The notes: generated by a model from the sequence alone, not told the origin. Numbered from the stretch's first letter, positions 1 through 9,157 are shown. The stretch is 64,000 nucleotides of DNA from Oscillospiraceae bacterium (GCA_017828975.1 JAGAJN010000010.1:1-64000); one strand, 5' to 3'. Made by a program: numbers and translations.

Positions 1-149
1 GGGTTTTTACCTTTAAAAGGGCTTACCTCATCGAAAACGACCCGAGATTTCAGAAGAACTCTGATACATAAATTGTGTAAACCATGTGCTTGCACAAAGT
101 GTAAACTATCTTACTCTTGACAGAAACCCCGCCCCTACAATTTGCTAAT
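1..149. other. Left-edge intergenic stretch
   Basis: No coding region is supported here. The stretch holds two direct copies of GTGTAAAC around a short GTGCTTGCAC palindrome (about 81-110). Around 118-143 lies a sequence whose reverse complement (TTGTAGGGGCGGGGTTTC) resembles repeats at 7341 and 18659. It may be the downstream flank of a gene outside the window. Confidence 0.4.
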
Positions 150-196
150 AAAAAACGCCCGCAGCAGGCATTTAAAAACCTGCTGCGGGCTGTTTT
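150..196. terminator. Intrinsic terminator after dnaJ
   Basis: A perfect 12-bp stem GCCCGCAGCAGG / CCTGCTGCGGGC has an A-run on the left and a T-run on the right. It can therefore end transcription from either side, including the heat-shock operon arriving on the minus strand. Confidence 0.85.
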
Positions 197-216
197 TCTG
201 TTTATTGGGTCGCCCC

Positions 217-1407
217 TCATTTGCCGAATTTATTCTTCCAATCCTTAAAATCCGTTTCGCCGATGTCCTTCAGCTTTTCCCAGAAGGTCTTGCGCTTTTT
301 GTAGTTTTCCTCGCCTGTGGACGCTTCAAACTCCTTCAGCAGCTCCTTCTGCTTCTTGTTCAGATTTTTCGGAACTTCAATGGTGAGGTGAACATACTGG
401 TCGCCACGGTCGGGACGGTTCAGCTTCTGAACGCCCTTGCCCTTCAGCTTGAAGATAGTGCCCGGCTGCGTTCCCTCGGGAATGGGATATTTCACCTTTC
501 CGTCAATGCAGGGGACGATTATCTCATCTCCCAAAGCCGCCTGAGTAAAGCTTACGGGTATCTCAATGTGAATATCAAAGCCCTCTCTCTCGAATACGGG
601 GTCGGGCTTAACGGTGATGGCAACTCTCAGGTCGCCTGCGGGTCCGCCGTTCAAGCCGTGATGTCCCTGACCTCTTACGTTCATTGTCTGACCGTCTGCG
701 ATGCCGGGGATAACATTCACGGAAATTGTCTTTGATACGGTCGTTCTGCCCTGACCATGGCACTTGGGACAGGGATTTGTGATGACCTTGCCCTTACCGC
801 CGCACTTGGGGCAGACCTTCTGCGAGGAGATCATACCGAACGCCGTCCGCTGAGTTACCTTGACAGCACCCGAGCCGTGACAGTCGGGGCAGGTGTCCGC
901 AGATGAACCCGCAGCCGCACCTGTGCCGCCGCACTCGGTACATTTTTCCATTCGATTAATGGGAACGTCGATCTTTGCGCCCTTGCAAGCCTGTTCAAAG
1001 GTGATGGTAGCCTCCACGTTAATGTCCTGTCCCCGCCTGGGGGCGTTGGGATTTGCCGAACGTGTGGACGTTCCTCCGCCGAATCCGCCGAAGAAGCTTG
1101 AGAAAATATCGTTGATGTCGCCGAAGTCCCCGAAACCGCCCGAAAATCCGCCGCCGAAGCCGCCTCCGCCGTAGGAGGGGTCAACTCCCGCATGGCCGAA
1201 CTGGTCGTATCTCGACTTCTTATCGGGATCGGAAAGCACCTCGTAGGCTTCATTTACCTCTTTGAACTTTTCCTCGGCGGTCTTGTCGCCTGGGTTAAGG
1301 TCGGGGTGATATTTCTTTGCAAGCTGACGGTACGCTTTTTTTATCTCGTCCTCGGACGCTCCCTTTGCAACGCCGAGCACTTCATAGTAATCCCGTTTAT
1401 CAGCCAT
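217..1407 (-). CDS. dnaJ: Chaperone protein DnaJ
   Basis: Type I J-protein co-chaperone of 396 aa. It binds unfolded clients and stimulates the ATPase of DnaK in the cytoplasm. The J domain (residues 1-70) carries HPD at 34-36. It is followed by a Gly/Phe-rich linker (about 73-112) and a zinc domain with four CxxCxGxG motifs near residues 156, 173, 199 and 213. The C-terminal client-binding beta domains complete the protein. Length and domain order are typical of the family. It is the last gene of hrcA-grpE-dnaK-dnaJ, 79 bp after dnaK and directly before a terminator. The ATG has an AGGAG-type ribosome binding site in the gap after dnaK. Nothing is missing or odd. Confidence 0.98.
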   Translation of the reverse strand: MADKRDYYEVLGVAKGASEDEIKKAYRQLAKKYHPDLNPGDKTAEEKFKEVNEAYEVLSDPDKKSRYDQFGHAGVDPSYGGGGFGGGFSGGFGDFGDINDIFSSFFGGFGGGTSTRSANPNAPRRGQDINVEATITFEQACKGAKIDVPINRMEKCTECGGTGAAAGSSADTCPDCHGSGAVKVTQRTAFGMISSQKVCPKCGGKGKVITNPCPKCHGQGRTTVSKTISVNVIPGIADGQTMNVRGQGHHGLNGGPAGDLRVAITVKPDPVFEREGFDIHIEIPVSFTQAALGDEIIVPCIDGKVKYPIPEGTQPGTIFKLKGKGVQKLNRPDRGDQYVHLTIEVPKNLNKKQKELLKEFEASTGEENYKKRKTFWEKLKDIGETDFKDWKNKFGK

Positions 1408-1486
1408 AAATTTCTGCTCCTTTAATCAGCGTAAGCACTGCGGAGAGTATACGCCCTCCGCAATGCCGCCGTTTAGATATTAAATA

Positions 1487-3334
1487 TTAAACCTCTGTAT
1501 AGTCGGTATCTACAACGTCGCCGTCGAAGCTGCCGTCCTTGTTTTCGTTGAAATCAGCTGCGCCGCCTGCCGCTGCACCCTCTGCTGCGCCTGCCTGTGC
1601 GCCTGCTGCCTTGTAGACCTTCTCGGACAGAGCGTAGAATGCCTGCTGGAGAGCGTCGGTCTTAGCCTTGATGTCCTCGGTGTTGTCGGACTTGAGAGCT
1701 TCCTTGAGGTCATTCAGCTTAGCCTCGATGGGAGCCTTATCCTCGGCTGTTACCTTGTCGCCGAAGTCCTTGAGAGCCTTTTCGCACTGGAATACCATAT
1801 TGTCGGCACCGTTCTTGATGTCAACGGCTTCCTTGCGCTTCTTGTCCTCTTCTGCATACTTCTCGGCTTCCTCAACAGCCTTGTTGATGTCCTCCTTGGA
1901 CATATTTGTGGAGGCTGTGATGGAAATGTCCTGCATCTTGCCCGTGCCCATATCCTTAGCGGAAACGTGTACGATACCGTTTGCGTCAATATCAAATGTT
2001 ACTTCGATCTGAGGGATACCTCTGGGAGCGGGAGCAATGCCGTCCAGACGGAAGATACCAAGCTGCTTGTTGTCCTTAGCGAACTCTCTTTCGCCCTGGA
2101 GAATGTTAATATCAACAGCAGTCTGATTGTCTGCATAGGTGGAGAAGATCTGAGATTTCTTTGTAGGAATGGTTGTGTTTCTCTCGATCATCTTTGTGCA
2201 GACACCGCCTGCTGTTTCGATACCGAGGGAAAGGGGAGTAACGTCCAGAAGGAGAAGTCCTGTAACATCTCCGCCGAGAACACCGCCCTGAAGTGCAGCA
2301 CCGAGAGCAACGCACTCATCGGGGTTGATGCCCTTGAAGGGTTCCTTGCCAAGCTGTGTTCTTACAGCCTCCTGAACAGCGGGGATTCTTGAAGAACCGC
2401 CGACCATGAGAACCTTGTCTATCTGAGATGCGGACAGTCCGCTGTCGGACAGAGCCTGCTTAACGGGTCCCATTGTAGCCTGAACAAGGTCGGAGGTCAG
2501 CTCATTGAACTTAGCCTGTGTCAGGGTCATTTCAAGGTGCTTAGGACCTGTTGCATCTGCGGTGATATAGGGCAGATTGATAGAAGTTGTGGTGGAGGAG
2601 GACAGCTCGATCTTAGCCTTTTCAGCTGCTTCCTTCAGACGCTGCATAGCCATCTTGTCGTTAGAAAGGTCTATTCCGTCGGATTTCTTGAATTCGTCCA
2701 GCATCCAGCGGATAATTCTCTCGTCGAAATCGTCGCCGCCCAGACGGTTGTTGCCTGCTGTTGCGAGAACCTCGGTTACACCGTCGCCCATTTCGATAAT
2801 GGAAACGTCGAAGGTACCGCCGCCTAGGTCGTAAACCATGACCTTCTGGTCAGCTTCCTTGTCGATACCGTAGGAAAGAGCAGCAGCGGTAGGCTCGTTG
2901 ATGATCCTCTTAACGGTCAGACCTGCGATCTGTCCTGCGTCCTTTGTAGCCTGACGCTGAGCGTCGGTGAAGTATGCGGGAACGGTGATAACAGCCTCTG
3001 TTACCTTTTCGCCCAGATAAGCCTCTGCATCAGCCTTCAGCTTCTGGAGTATCATAGCGGAAATTTCCTGAGGAGTGTACTTCTTGCCGTCAATGTCCAC
3101 CTTGTAATCGGAGCCCATGTGACGCTTGATAGAAGAAACAGTCTTTTCGGCGTTTGTAACAGCCTGACGCTTTGCTGTGCTTCCGATAAGTCTTTCGCCT
3201 GTCTTGGTGAAGCCTACAACGGAAGGTGTTGTTCTTGCGCCCTCGGAGTTAGGGATAACGACAGCGTTGCCGCCCTCCATAACTGCTACACAAGAGTTTG
3301 TTGTACCTAAGTCAATACCGATGATTTTGCTCAT
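1487..3334 (-). CDS. dnaK: Chaperone protein DnaK (Hsp70)
   Basis: Hsp70 chaperone of 615 aa. It uses ATP cycles with DnaJ and GrpE to fold or hold proteins in the cytoplasm. The N-terminus shows the phosphate-binding loop [10 protein letters not shown], followed by the DLGGGTFD motif near residue 170 and the adenosine-binding VGGSSRIP near 315. A substrate-binding domain, a helical lid and an Ala/Gly-rich tail ending in an acidic DTDYTEV follow. The ATG is preceded by AAGGAAAGGAAG. It lies between grpE (38 bp away) and dnaJ in the heat-shock operon and is expected to be HrcA-controlled through the CIRCE site upstream of hrcA. I see no internal promoter in the short gap. Confidence 0.99.
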   Translation of the reverse strand: MSKIIGIDLGTTNSCVAVMEGGNAVVIPNSEGARTTPSVVGFTKTGERLIGSTAKRQAVTNAEKTVSSIKRHMGSDYKVDIDGKKYTPQEISAMILQKLKADAEAYLGEKVTEAVITVPAYFTDAQRQATKDAGQIAGLTVKRIINEPTAAALSYGIDKEADQKVMVYDLGGGTFDVSIIEMGDGVTEVLATAGNNRLGGDDFDERIIRWMLDEFKKSDGIDLSNDKMAMQRLKEAAEKAKIELSSSTTTSINLPYITADATGPKHLEMTLTQAKFNELTSDLVQATMGPVKQALSDSGLSASQIDKVLMVGGSSRIPAVQEAVRTQLGKEPFKGINPDECVALGAALQGGVLGGDVTGLLLLDVTPLSLGIETAGGVCTKMIERNTTIPTKKSQIFSTYADNQTAVDINILQGEREFAKDNKQLGIFRLDGIAPAPRGIPQIEVTFDIDANGIVHVSAKDMGTGKMQDISITASTNMSKEDINKAVEEAEKYAEEDKKRKEAVDIKNGADNMVFQCEKALKDFGDKVTAEDKAPIEAKLNDLKEALKSDNTEDIKAKTDALQQAFYALSEKVYKAAGAQAGAAEGAAAGGAADFNENKDGSFDGDVVDTDYTEV

Positions 3335-3372
3335 AAAAGATCTTCCTTTCCTTGTTTTGGTTTATTCAAATT

Positions 3373-3954
3373 TTACGGATTTGCTACTGCGACCATTGCG
3401 TGGCGGATAACCTTTCCGTTAAGGGTGTAGCCCTTCTGGAATACCTGACAAACCTCGTCCTCGCCGAAGTTTTCGTCAGAAACCTGAGTTACCGCATTGT
3501 GCATATTGGGGTCAAAGGGCTTGCCTAAGGCTTCTATCTCTTCAACGCCCTGCTTTTTGAGAATTTCGGCGTACTGATTGAATATCATCTGTATGCCCTT
3601 TTTGTAATTCTCATCGGCTGTTTCTGTGGCAAGCGCACGTTCAAAGTTGTCAATGACCGACAAAAACTCAACGATAACATCGCCCTGTGCCTTTGCCGCT
3701 GCGTCCTGCTTGTCTTTGAGGGAACGCCTGCGGAAGTTGTCATACTCCGCTGCCACCCGCAGATATTTGTCCTTTTCTGCGGCAAGCTGCTCGTTCAGCT
3801 CCTCTATCTGCTTATTTTTCTTAAAAATTTCGTCCTCACCTGCCGTATCGGGAGTATTTTCCTCGGTGGCTTCGGGTGCTTCTGCGGCTGTTTCTTCCTC
3901 TGCCGCTTCCGTTTCCTCGACCTCTTCGCAATTTTCCAGAATTTCTTCGCTCAT
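3373..3954 (-). CDS. grpE: Nucleotide exchange factor GrpE
   Basis: GrpE (193 aa from this start) exchanges ADP for ATP on DnaK. The first 45 residues are very acidic (runs of Glu and Ala) and likely disordered. A long coiled-coil helix follows, then the C-terminal beta wing with the typical NPNMHNAV-type and GYTLNGKVIRHAMVAV segments. I chose the ATG at 3954 because GAAAGGAGAG lies about 10 bases upstream. A longer frame to 3999 would overlap hrcA by 26 bases without a better site. The ribosome binding site overlaps the end of hrcA, so translation may be coupled. It is the second gene of the heat-shock operon. Confidence 0.96.
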   Translation of the reverse strand: MSEEILENCEEVEETEAAEEETAAEAPEATEENTPDTAGEDEIFKKNKQIEELNEQLAAEKDKYLRVAAEYDNFRRRSLKDKQDAAAKAQGDVIVEFLSVIDNFERALATETADENYKKGIQMIFNQYAEILKKQGVEEIEALGKPFDPNMHNAVTQVSDENFGEDEVCQVFQKGYTLNGKVIRHAMVAVANP

Positions 3955-3973
3955 TTCTATTTCAGCTCTCCTT

Positions 3974-5002
3974 TCAATCGTTTGTAATGTCTTCGTCATC
4001 TTCTTCCGTGATCATTCTCGAAATTTTCTCCGAGAAATATTCTATATAAGGTATTATCTTGGAATAGTTGATGCGCATGGGACCGATAACTCCCAGAGAA
4101 CCGGCGTTGCGCTTTCCCTTTTTAATGGGATATACCACCATGCTGGAGTTGTTCATAACAAAGCCGTCCTCGCCGAACATTACCTGAATTCCGCTGAAGC
4201 TTTCGTCCAAAAGCTTGGTGACTTCGTTTTTATTTTCCAGAAAACGGATAATTTCCTTCTGGTCGATCTCCTTGCAGGTCAGCAGATTTTTTTCACCGCT
4301 GACACGAACATCGTCCGCACCCAGACCCTTTGCCAAATCGTAAAAGCCTTTCATCAGGGGGGTAAGGGTCACCATATAAACGCCGAGTGCTTCGGTCAGT
4401 TTATCCAGCATCTCGTCTGAAAGCTCTTCAATGGAAAGCCCTTCAAGATTTTCCGCCATAAACTTTGAGAAGAAATCAAGCTGCTCGGAGGTAAGGTCAA
4501 ATTCAAGGCGGCAAATCTTGTTCTGGATATTTCCCGCCGACGTTACCATCAGCAGCACATACATGCGCTTTCCCGTGGGAATGACCTCGGTCTTTGTTAT
4601 AACCGAAAATTTTGGGGATATGTTCTGAACAACGGCGGCGCATTGGGTAAGCTCCGCAAGAGCCTTTGATGCGCTTTCGATAAGAGCGTCCTCCGTGGGA
4701 ATCTCAATGTCGTCCAGATAGCTGTCCAGTATACGTTTTTCCTCATCGGAGATGCTTCGTTCGGGCATCAGCTTTTCGATGTAGAGGCGAAATCCGCTGA
4801 AGGTAGGGATACGACCCGCCGAGGTATGGGGCTGTTCGAGATGTCCAAGCTGCTCAAGGACAGCCATATCATTTCTGATAGTAGCGGCTGAAACATTCAG
4901 ACCTGTCCTTTGCTGAACCGCCTTTGAGCCGACGGGTTCGCCTGTGAGGATATATTCATCAACGACAGCGGCAAGAATTTTCAGCTTTCTGTCATCAAGC
5001 AC
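3974..5002 (-). CDS. hrcA: Heat-inducible transcription repressor HrcA
   Basis: HrcA (342 aa) represses class I heat-shock genes by binding CIRCE. The N-terminal winged helix is clear (LDDRKLKILAAVVDEYI, then GEPVGSKAV and SAATIRNDMAVLEQLG), followed by the GAF-like dimerisation domain and the RMTEEDDED-type tail. The frame is open to an ATG at 5059, but that ATG lies inside the CIRCE operator. A GTG at 5002 has GGAGG 8 bases upstream and gives the standard family N-terminus, so GTG is preferred. It is the first gene of the operon and probably autoregulated. Confidence 0.95.
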   Translation of the reverse strand: MLDDRKLKILAAVVDEYILTGEPVGSKAVQQRTGLNVSAATIRNDMAVLEQLGHLEQPHTSAGRIPTFSGFRLYIEKLMPERSISDEEKRILDSYLDDIEIPTEDALIESASKALAELTQCAAVVQNISPKFSVITKTEVIPTGKRMYVLLMVTSAGNIQNKICRLEFDLTSEQLDFFSKFMAENLEGLSIEELSDEMLDKLTEALGVYMVTLTPLMKGFYDLAKGLGADDVRVSGEKNLLTCKEIDQKEIIRFLENKNEVTKLLDESFSGIQVMFGEDGFVMNNSSMVVYPIKKGKRNAGSLGVIGPMRINYSKIIPYIEYFSEKISRMITEEDDEDITND

Positions 5003-5048
5003 ATTGTTCACCTCCGTGGGGATCGTTATCACTCTTGTTAGTTGTGTG

Positions 5049-5075
5049 TTAGCACTCATTCTCTCTGAGTGCTAA
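5049..5075. promoter_or_regulatory. CIRCE operator
   Basis: A perfect TTAGCACTC - 9 bases - GAGTGCTAA inverted repeat, the consensus HrcA operator. It lies just downstream of the -10 box of the hrcA promoter and upstream of the GTG start, so HrcA bound here would block the whole hrcA-grpE-dnaK-dnaJ operon. Confidence 0.97.
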
Positions 5076-5080
5076 TTATA

Positions 5081-5108
5081 ATTATACACACTTATTCGGG
5101 AATGTCAA
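5081..5108 (-). promoter_or_regulatory. Sigma-A promoter of the heat-shock operon
   Basis: On the minus strand, TTGACA (5108-5103) and TATAAT (5086-5081) are separated by 16 bp, both perfect consensus. The CIRCE element follows 5 bases after the -10 box. Confidence 0.9.
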
Positions 5109-5158
5109 GGGGTTTTGAGGGGATTTTATTCGGCAAATTGCACAAAGTTTTGAATAAT

Positions 5159-5293
5159 GTTGAGTGTTGAGTGATGAAAGTTGAATTTAATGTGGAATGT
5201 GAAGAGTGGAAAGTGGAATTATTTAGCTGCAAAAAACTCCAATCTTCACTTTTCACATTAAACTCAACTCTCAACTTTCATCACTCAACACTA
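5159..5293. repeat. Inverted array of 7-bp-period repeats
   Basis: The left arm (5159-5217) and right arm (5239-5293) consist of variants of GTTGAGT/GTTGAAA and their complements AACTCTC/AACTTTC. They pair over most of 50 bases into one long hairpin. The array sits between the divergent promoters of hrcA and ddl. The same heptamers recur at seven other intergenic places in the window. Confidence 0.75.
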
Positions 5294-5302
5294 AAAAAAC
5301 AG

Positions 5303-5331
5303 TTGCTAAATCACAAAAAGTGTGGTATAAT
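5303..5331 (+). promoter_or_regulatory. Promoter of ddl-murI
   Basis: TTGCTA (5303-5308), 17 bp, TATAAT (5326-5331), about 75 bases before the ddl start. Confidence 0.7.
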
Positions 5332-5406
5332 TTTATTATTACTATTATATGATATAGTATCATGCACGAAAAGTGCGTTTGAAAATAGAAAGGAATGGTG
5401 GACATA

Positions 5407-6486
5407 ATGTCTAAAATTCGTGTAGCCGTGCTGTTCGGCGGCGTGTCAAGCGAGCACGAGATCTCTCTGAAATCCGCTGCAAATGTTATCCAGAATCTCC
5501 CGAAGGACAAGTACGAGGTTATCCCCATCGGTATCACCAAAAAGGGAAGATGGTTATTCTACCCCGGGGACGTGAAGAATATCCCCCTCGGTCAGTGGGA
5601 CGCTAACCCCGACTGCACCCCCGCCGTTATCCTCCCCGACCCCATGTATAAGGGCATTATGAAGATCGAGAACGACGAGTATTCTTTCACTAAGATAGAC
5701 GCAGTGTTCCCCGTCCTCCATGGCAAAAACGGCGAGGACGGTACCGTTCAGGGTCTGCTTGAACTGTCGGGGATACCCTATGTTGGCTGCGGAGTGCTTG
5801 CTTCTGCCGTTTGTATGGACAAGGAGTTTACACATATCGTCCTGAACAGCGCAGGCATCAACACCGCCCGCTATAAGACCGTTCTCCGCTCGGAATTGGG
5901 CGAGCTGGACAATATCTGCTCCGAAATAGGCGGCGAGCTTGGCTTCCCCGTTTACGTAAAGCCCGCAAACGGCGGTTCTTCCATCGGCGTGAACAGGGCA
6001 GAGGACGCCGATTCCCTCAAGGACGCTATCAAGCTGGCTTTCGCCCACGACAAAAAAGCGGTCATTGAGGAAACTATCGTCGGACGTGAGATAGAGTGCG
6101 CTGTTATGGGAAATGACAATCCCTTTGCATCGTCCGTCGGCGAGATAATGCCCGCAAATGACAAGTTCTATGACTACGAGGCTAAGTATATCCTCGGCTC
6201 TACCGTCCTCGGAATTCCCGCAGAGATCCCCGACGACGTTTCCCGCAGAATGAGAGAAATTGCCGTAAAGGCGTTCAAGGCGGTTAACGGTTCGGGTCTG
6301 GCAAGGGTGGATTTCTTCCTCCGTGACGACGGCGAGATTTACATAAACGAGATAAACACCCTCCCCGGCTTCACGGCTATCAGTATGTACCCGAAGCTGA
6401 TGGAGAACATCGGAATTTCCTATTCCGAGCTGCTGGACAGATTGGTAAAGCTATCTCTTGAAAAGGCGGACGTATCCTATGAATAA
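5407..6486 (+). CDS. ddl: D-alanine--D-alanine ligase
   Basis: ATP-grasp ligase (359 aa) that joins two D-Ala for peptidoglycan precursors. The N-terminus reads LFGGVSSEHEISLKSA, the ATP-grasp region has KPANGGSSIGV, and the C-terminal metal site has INEINTLPGFT. The omega-loop YEAKY keeps the Tyr expected for D-Ala-D-Ala rather than D-Ala-D-Lac synthesis (family knowledge). An upstream in-frame ATG at 5395 exists. I prefer 5407 because MSKIRVAVLFGG is the usual start and GGTGG lies just before it, but AAAGGA could serve either one. Its stop overlaps the start of murI, so the two form a wall-precursor operon. Confidence 0.96.
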   Translation: MSKIRVAVLFGGVSSEHEISLKSAANVIQNLPKDKYEVIPIGITKKGRWLFYPGDVKNIPLGQWDANPDCTPAVILPDPMYKGIMKIENDEYSFTKIDAVFPVLHGKNGEDGTVQGLLELSGIPYVGCGVLASAVCMDKEFTHIVLNSAGINTARYKTVLRSELGELDNICSEIGGELGFPVYVKPANGGSSIGVNRAEDADSLKDAIKLAFAHDKKAVIEETIVGREIECAVMGNDNPFASSVGEIMPANDKFYDYEAKYILGSTVLGIPAEIPDDVSRRMREIAVKAFKAVNGSGLARVDFFLRDDGEIYINEINTLPGFTAISMYPKLMENIGISYSELLDRLVKLSLEKADVSYE

Positions 6487-7303
6487 CGCTCCGATCGGGG
6501 TCTTTGATTCGGGAATAGGCGGGCTGACTGCCGTTGCCGAGTTCAACAGGCTTCTTCCTCATGAAAATATCGTTTATTTTGGGGACACCGCAAGGCTCCC
6601 CTACGGCACCCGAAGCAAGGAAACTATCCTCAAATACGCCGAGCAGGACATTCGCTTTATCAAGAAGCATAACGTGAAATTCATCGTTGCTGCCTGCGGT
6701 ACGGTAAGCTCGGCGGTGGGCGCAAATATGCAGACGGGGGACGGCGTTCCGTTCACGGGCGTGCTTATGCCTGCGGCTCAGGCTGCTTGTTCGGCGACAC
6801 GTTCGGGGAGAATAGGCGTTATCGGCACTCCCGCTACCATCAGAAGCGGCGCTTACGGCAAGGCGATACGGGCTATTCGTCCCGACCTGACTGTTGTGGG
6901 AAACGGCTGTCCGCTGTTTGTCCCGCTGGTGGAAAACGGATTTACCGCCCGTGACAACGAGATAACAAAGCTTGCTGCGGCGCAGTATCTAAAGCCTATC
7001 CGAGATGAAAATGTGGACGTTCTCATAATGGGCTGCACTCATTATCCCATTATTCGGGATATTATTTCCGACTATATGGGGGATAATGTTACCCTTATCT
7101 CCCCCGGCGAGGAGGCTGCAAAGCACGTCCTTGCGGTGCTGACGGAAACGGAAATGCTCTCCGACCGTGAGGAACAGGGCGAAAACCGCTATTTTGCGTC
7201 GGACAGCGTGGAGCTTTTTGCGGAAAATGCCAAGGCTTTTCTGGGACAGGAATTTCGGGGCAGGGTGGAGAAGGTCAGCATTGACGAGCTGACGGCGGTA
7301 TAA
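6479..7303 (+). CDS. murI: Glutamate racemase
   Basis: Makes D-glutamate for peptidoglycan from L-glutamate without a cofactor (275 aa). The first motif is GVFDSGIGG (Asp10), and the second catalytic Cys is in MGCTHYP (Cys186). The first catalytic Cys is Cys73 in AACGTVSS, where most racemases have ACNT; the Asn-to-Gly change is noted as a finding. The ATG at 6479 lies inside the last codons of ddl (ATGAATAA), giving an 8-base overlap and likely coupled translation. A longer reading to 6458 lies wholly within ddl and is not needed. Confidence 0.95.
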   Translation: MNNAPIGVFDSGIGGLTAVAEFNRLLPHENIVYFGDTARLPYGTRSKETILKYAEQDIRFIKKHNVKFIVAACGTVSSAVGANMQTGDGVPFTGVLMPAAQAACSATRSGRIGVIGTPATIRSGAYGKAIRAIRPDLTVVGNGCPLFVPLVENGFTARDNEITKLAAAQYLKPIRDENVDVLIMGCTHYPIIRDIISDYMGDNVTLISPGEEAAKHVLAVLTETEMLSDREEQGENRYFASDSVELFAENAKAFLGQEFRGRVEKVSIDELTAV

Positions 7304-7342
7304 ATCAAAGTGAAATTTGGCAGTCTGTTTCACGATAGCTTT

Positions 7343-7410
7343 GTAGGGGACGGGTTTCCCGTCCCGTTTTACCCACTACATCGTATGGCGGGACGGGATG
7401 CGTCCCCTAC
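7343..7410. repeat. Palindromic GTAGGGGACGGG repeat
   Basis: Left arm 7343-7366 and right arm 7389-7410 are near-perfect inverted copies (GTAGGGGACG ... CGTCCCCTAC) around a 22-base centre. Related partial copies occur near 118-143 and 18658-18678. It lies between murI and the next gene and could act as a transcript-end hairpin, though no T-run follows. Confidence 0.7.
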
Positions 7411-7465
7411 GATAATGTACCGATATTATCCCAAAAATAAAGAACAAATCATATCGGAGAATAAA

Positions 7466-7888
7466 ATGATAAGGAAAAAATACAACCTTAAAATAACCAC
7501 CAATCAAAGGATATTGAACGAAGAACCCGAACAGTTTGAGCTTCTTACCGAGGCGGAATTTGCAAGGCTCAAAGACGGCAGCTTCGCCATTACCTATGAT
7601 GACTCCGTTGCAACGGGGCTGAAGGGGAAGTCTACCATCACCTGTTTCGGCTGCGAAAGTGCGACCGTTACAAGAGAGGGAGATGCGCCCTCCGAGCTTA
7701 TCCTTGAAGCGGGGAAAACTCACCATTGTCAGTATGCGACGCCCTACGGAAGCGTTATCATCTCCGTAACGACGTCGCTTATCGAAAATATGCTTACCGA
7801 GGACGGGGGAAGTCTGCGTTTCAAATACGCCATTGACGCAAACGCAGGCGGACTTATGGAAACGGAAGTACACGCCGAACTTTACTGA
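7466..7888 (+). CDS. DUF1934 (YwiB-like) beta-barrel protein
   Basis: Small protein of 140 aa that matches the DUF1934/YwiB calycin-like family. It has a LTEAEFARLKDGSFAITYDDS-like segment, a central charged strand and a C-terminal MLTEDGGSLRFKYAIDANAG segment typical of that family. The function of the family is unknown. No signal peptide or membrane segment is present. I place the start at ATG 7466 behind CGGAGA. The open frame continues upstream to 7310 but would run through the palindromic repeat and is probably not coding there. It follows murI by 160 bp on the same strand. Confidence 0.8.
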   Translation: MIRKKYNLKITTNQRILNEEPEQFELLTEAEFARLKDGSFAITYDDSVATGLKGKSTITCFGCESATVTREGDAPSELILEAGKTHHCQYATPYGSVIISVTTSLIENMLTEDGGSLRFKYAIDANAGGLMETEVHAELY

Positions 7889-7901
7889 AAGGAATGTAAT
7901 T

Positions 7902-9092
7902 ATGAAATACCGATTGCCTATGCTCCTTGACGGAGCTTCTCAGAATGAACAGAGCGAGGCTGCGGAGCCTCCGAGTACAAGGCTTGCCGAGGTTTTCAGA
8001 CAGGATATAAGAAGCGGTGCAAGAGTGCTTTTCCTGCGTATCCCCACGGAGTATTATCCCCTTGACGAGGAAAGCGGGGAGAATTTCAGGAAAATCGCCG
8101 CAGAATATGCCGAGGCTGCCCGAAAAGCAATTGCCGAGGAAAATGCCGAATGTCCCATAGCGGGGGTAATATCTCCCGTAACTGCCGACGACGAGGACGA
8201 GCTGTCCTTTATGAAGCTGGTGGACATTTACACCGATGCCGCCGCCGCTTTCGCAGAGGTGGGGTGCGACATTATTTCCGCCGAGGAAATGGGCTATATG
8301 GAGGAATGCCGTGCCGCTGTTATCGGCGGACGGAAAACTGCTCTGCCCGTTTGGGTGACGGTCACCTCCGACAGCGAGGGAATGACCATGCCAGACTGTG
8401 CGGATACTTCCGTGTTTGCCTGTCTGCTGGTATTGCAGGAGCTGGGTGCGGAGGCGTTCGGAATTCAGGACGTGCCCTGCTGCGCCGATGCTGCGGAGGT
8501 TTTGGGCGAATTAAAGGAGTTTGCCAAGATACCGCTAATTGCCCGACCCAACGCTCTTGCGGATTTTGATTCGGAGCGGGTGCTGTCCCCCGATGAATTT
8601 GCGGAAAATCTCAGGCTGTTTACGGACAGCGGTGCGGAGATCTTGGGCGGACATAATTTGTCCTGCGAATACATAGAAAAGGCTGAAAAAATAGTCGGGG
8701 AGAAGGGCATTATCCGCTTCGGACGTGAGCGTGCGGAGGGTGATGAACTGCTGCTGGCAAACCGCCGTCAGGTGTTTTTCCTGTCCCCCGACAGTATCGA
8801 GAGCAGCCCTTATCTGGAGTGCAGCCTGGATATGTCCGACGAGCTGCTGGAGCTGGAGGACACCAACTTCGATGTTATTGCGGTGGAGCTGTATTCCTCC
8901 GACGACGCTTACCATTTTGCGAGAAATGCGTCTATGGCAAATCTGCCCGTGATGTTCCGTTCCGACGACGAAATGGCGCTTAAAGCGGCGCTGCTCTGCT
9001 ATCAGGGACGGGCTATGATAGACAGAAACTGCTCCGTTGACGAGGACAGGCTGCATAGGATAGCAGGAAAGTACGGTGCTGTCGTTTACTGA
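7902..9092 (+). CDS. Divergent MetH-like protein (HMT plus pterin-binding-like half)
   Basis: 396 aa. The N-terminal half follows the homocysteine S-methyltransferase barrel: MLLDGA start, GCDIISAEEMG, PVWVTVT, FGIQDVPCC, PLIARPNA and GAEILGGHNLSCEYI. The last ~60 residues (PVMFRSDDEMALKAALLCYQG, IAGKYGAVV) resemble the end of the MetH folate-binding barrel. No cobalamin domain is present. The GGCC pair that normally binds zinc reads GGHN, so the metal site looks altered, and half of the second barrel appears compressed. ATG 7902 has AAAGGA upstream, and an earlier frame start lies inside the preceding gene. It may be inactive or act on another substrate. Domain assignment is inference from motif order. 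Confidence 0.7.
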   Translation: MKYRLPMLLDGASQNEQSEAAEPPSTRLAEVFRQDIRSGARVLFLRIPTEYYPLDEESGENFRKIAAEYAEAARKAIAEENAECPIAGVISPVTADDEDELSFMKLVDIYTDAAAAFAEVGCDIISAEEMGYMEECRAAVIGGRKTALPVWVTVTSDSEGMTMPDCADTSVFACLLVLQELGAEAFGIQDVPCCADAAEVLGELKEFAKIPLIARPNALADFDSERVLSPDEFAENLRLFTDSGAEILGGHNLSCEYIEKAEKIVGEKGIIRFGRERAEGDELLLANRRQVFFLSPDSIESSPYLECSLDMSDELLELEDTNFDVIAVELYSSDDAYHFARNASMANLPVMFRSDDEMALKAALLCYQGRAMIDRNCSVDEDRLHRIAGKYGAVVY

Positions 9093-9125
9093 CGAATGTT
9101 GAATTAATAGATGCCGATAAAAATT

Positions 9126-9151
9126 ATTCCCCCGCAAAAAAACGGGGGAAT
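9126..9151. terminator. Hairpin between convergent genes
   Basis: ATTCCCCCG / CGGGGGAAT stem with an A-rich loop between the ends of the MetH-like gene (+) and the 9158-10426 gene (-). There is only a weak T-rich tail, so termination is plausible but not certain. Confidence 0.55.
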
Positions 9152-9157
9152 ATATTG

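Noticed and set aside
7310-7465. N-terminal extension of the DUF1934 protein
   Set aside because: It is read through the palindromic repeat, while ATG 7466 has a ribosome binding site and gives the family length.
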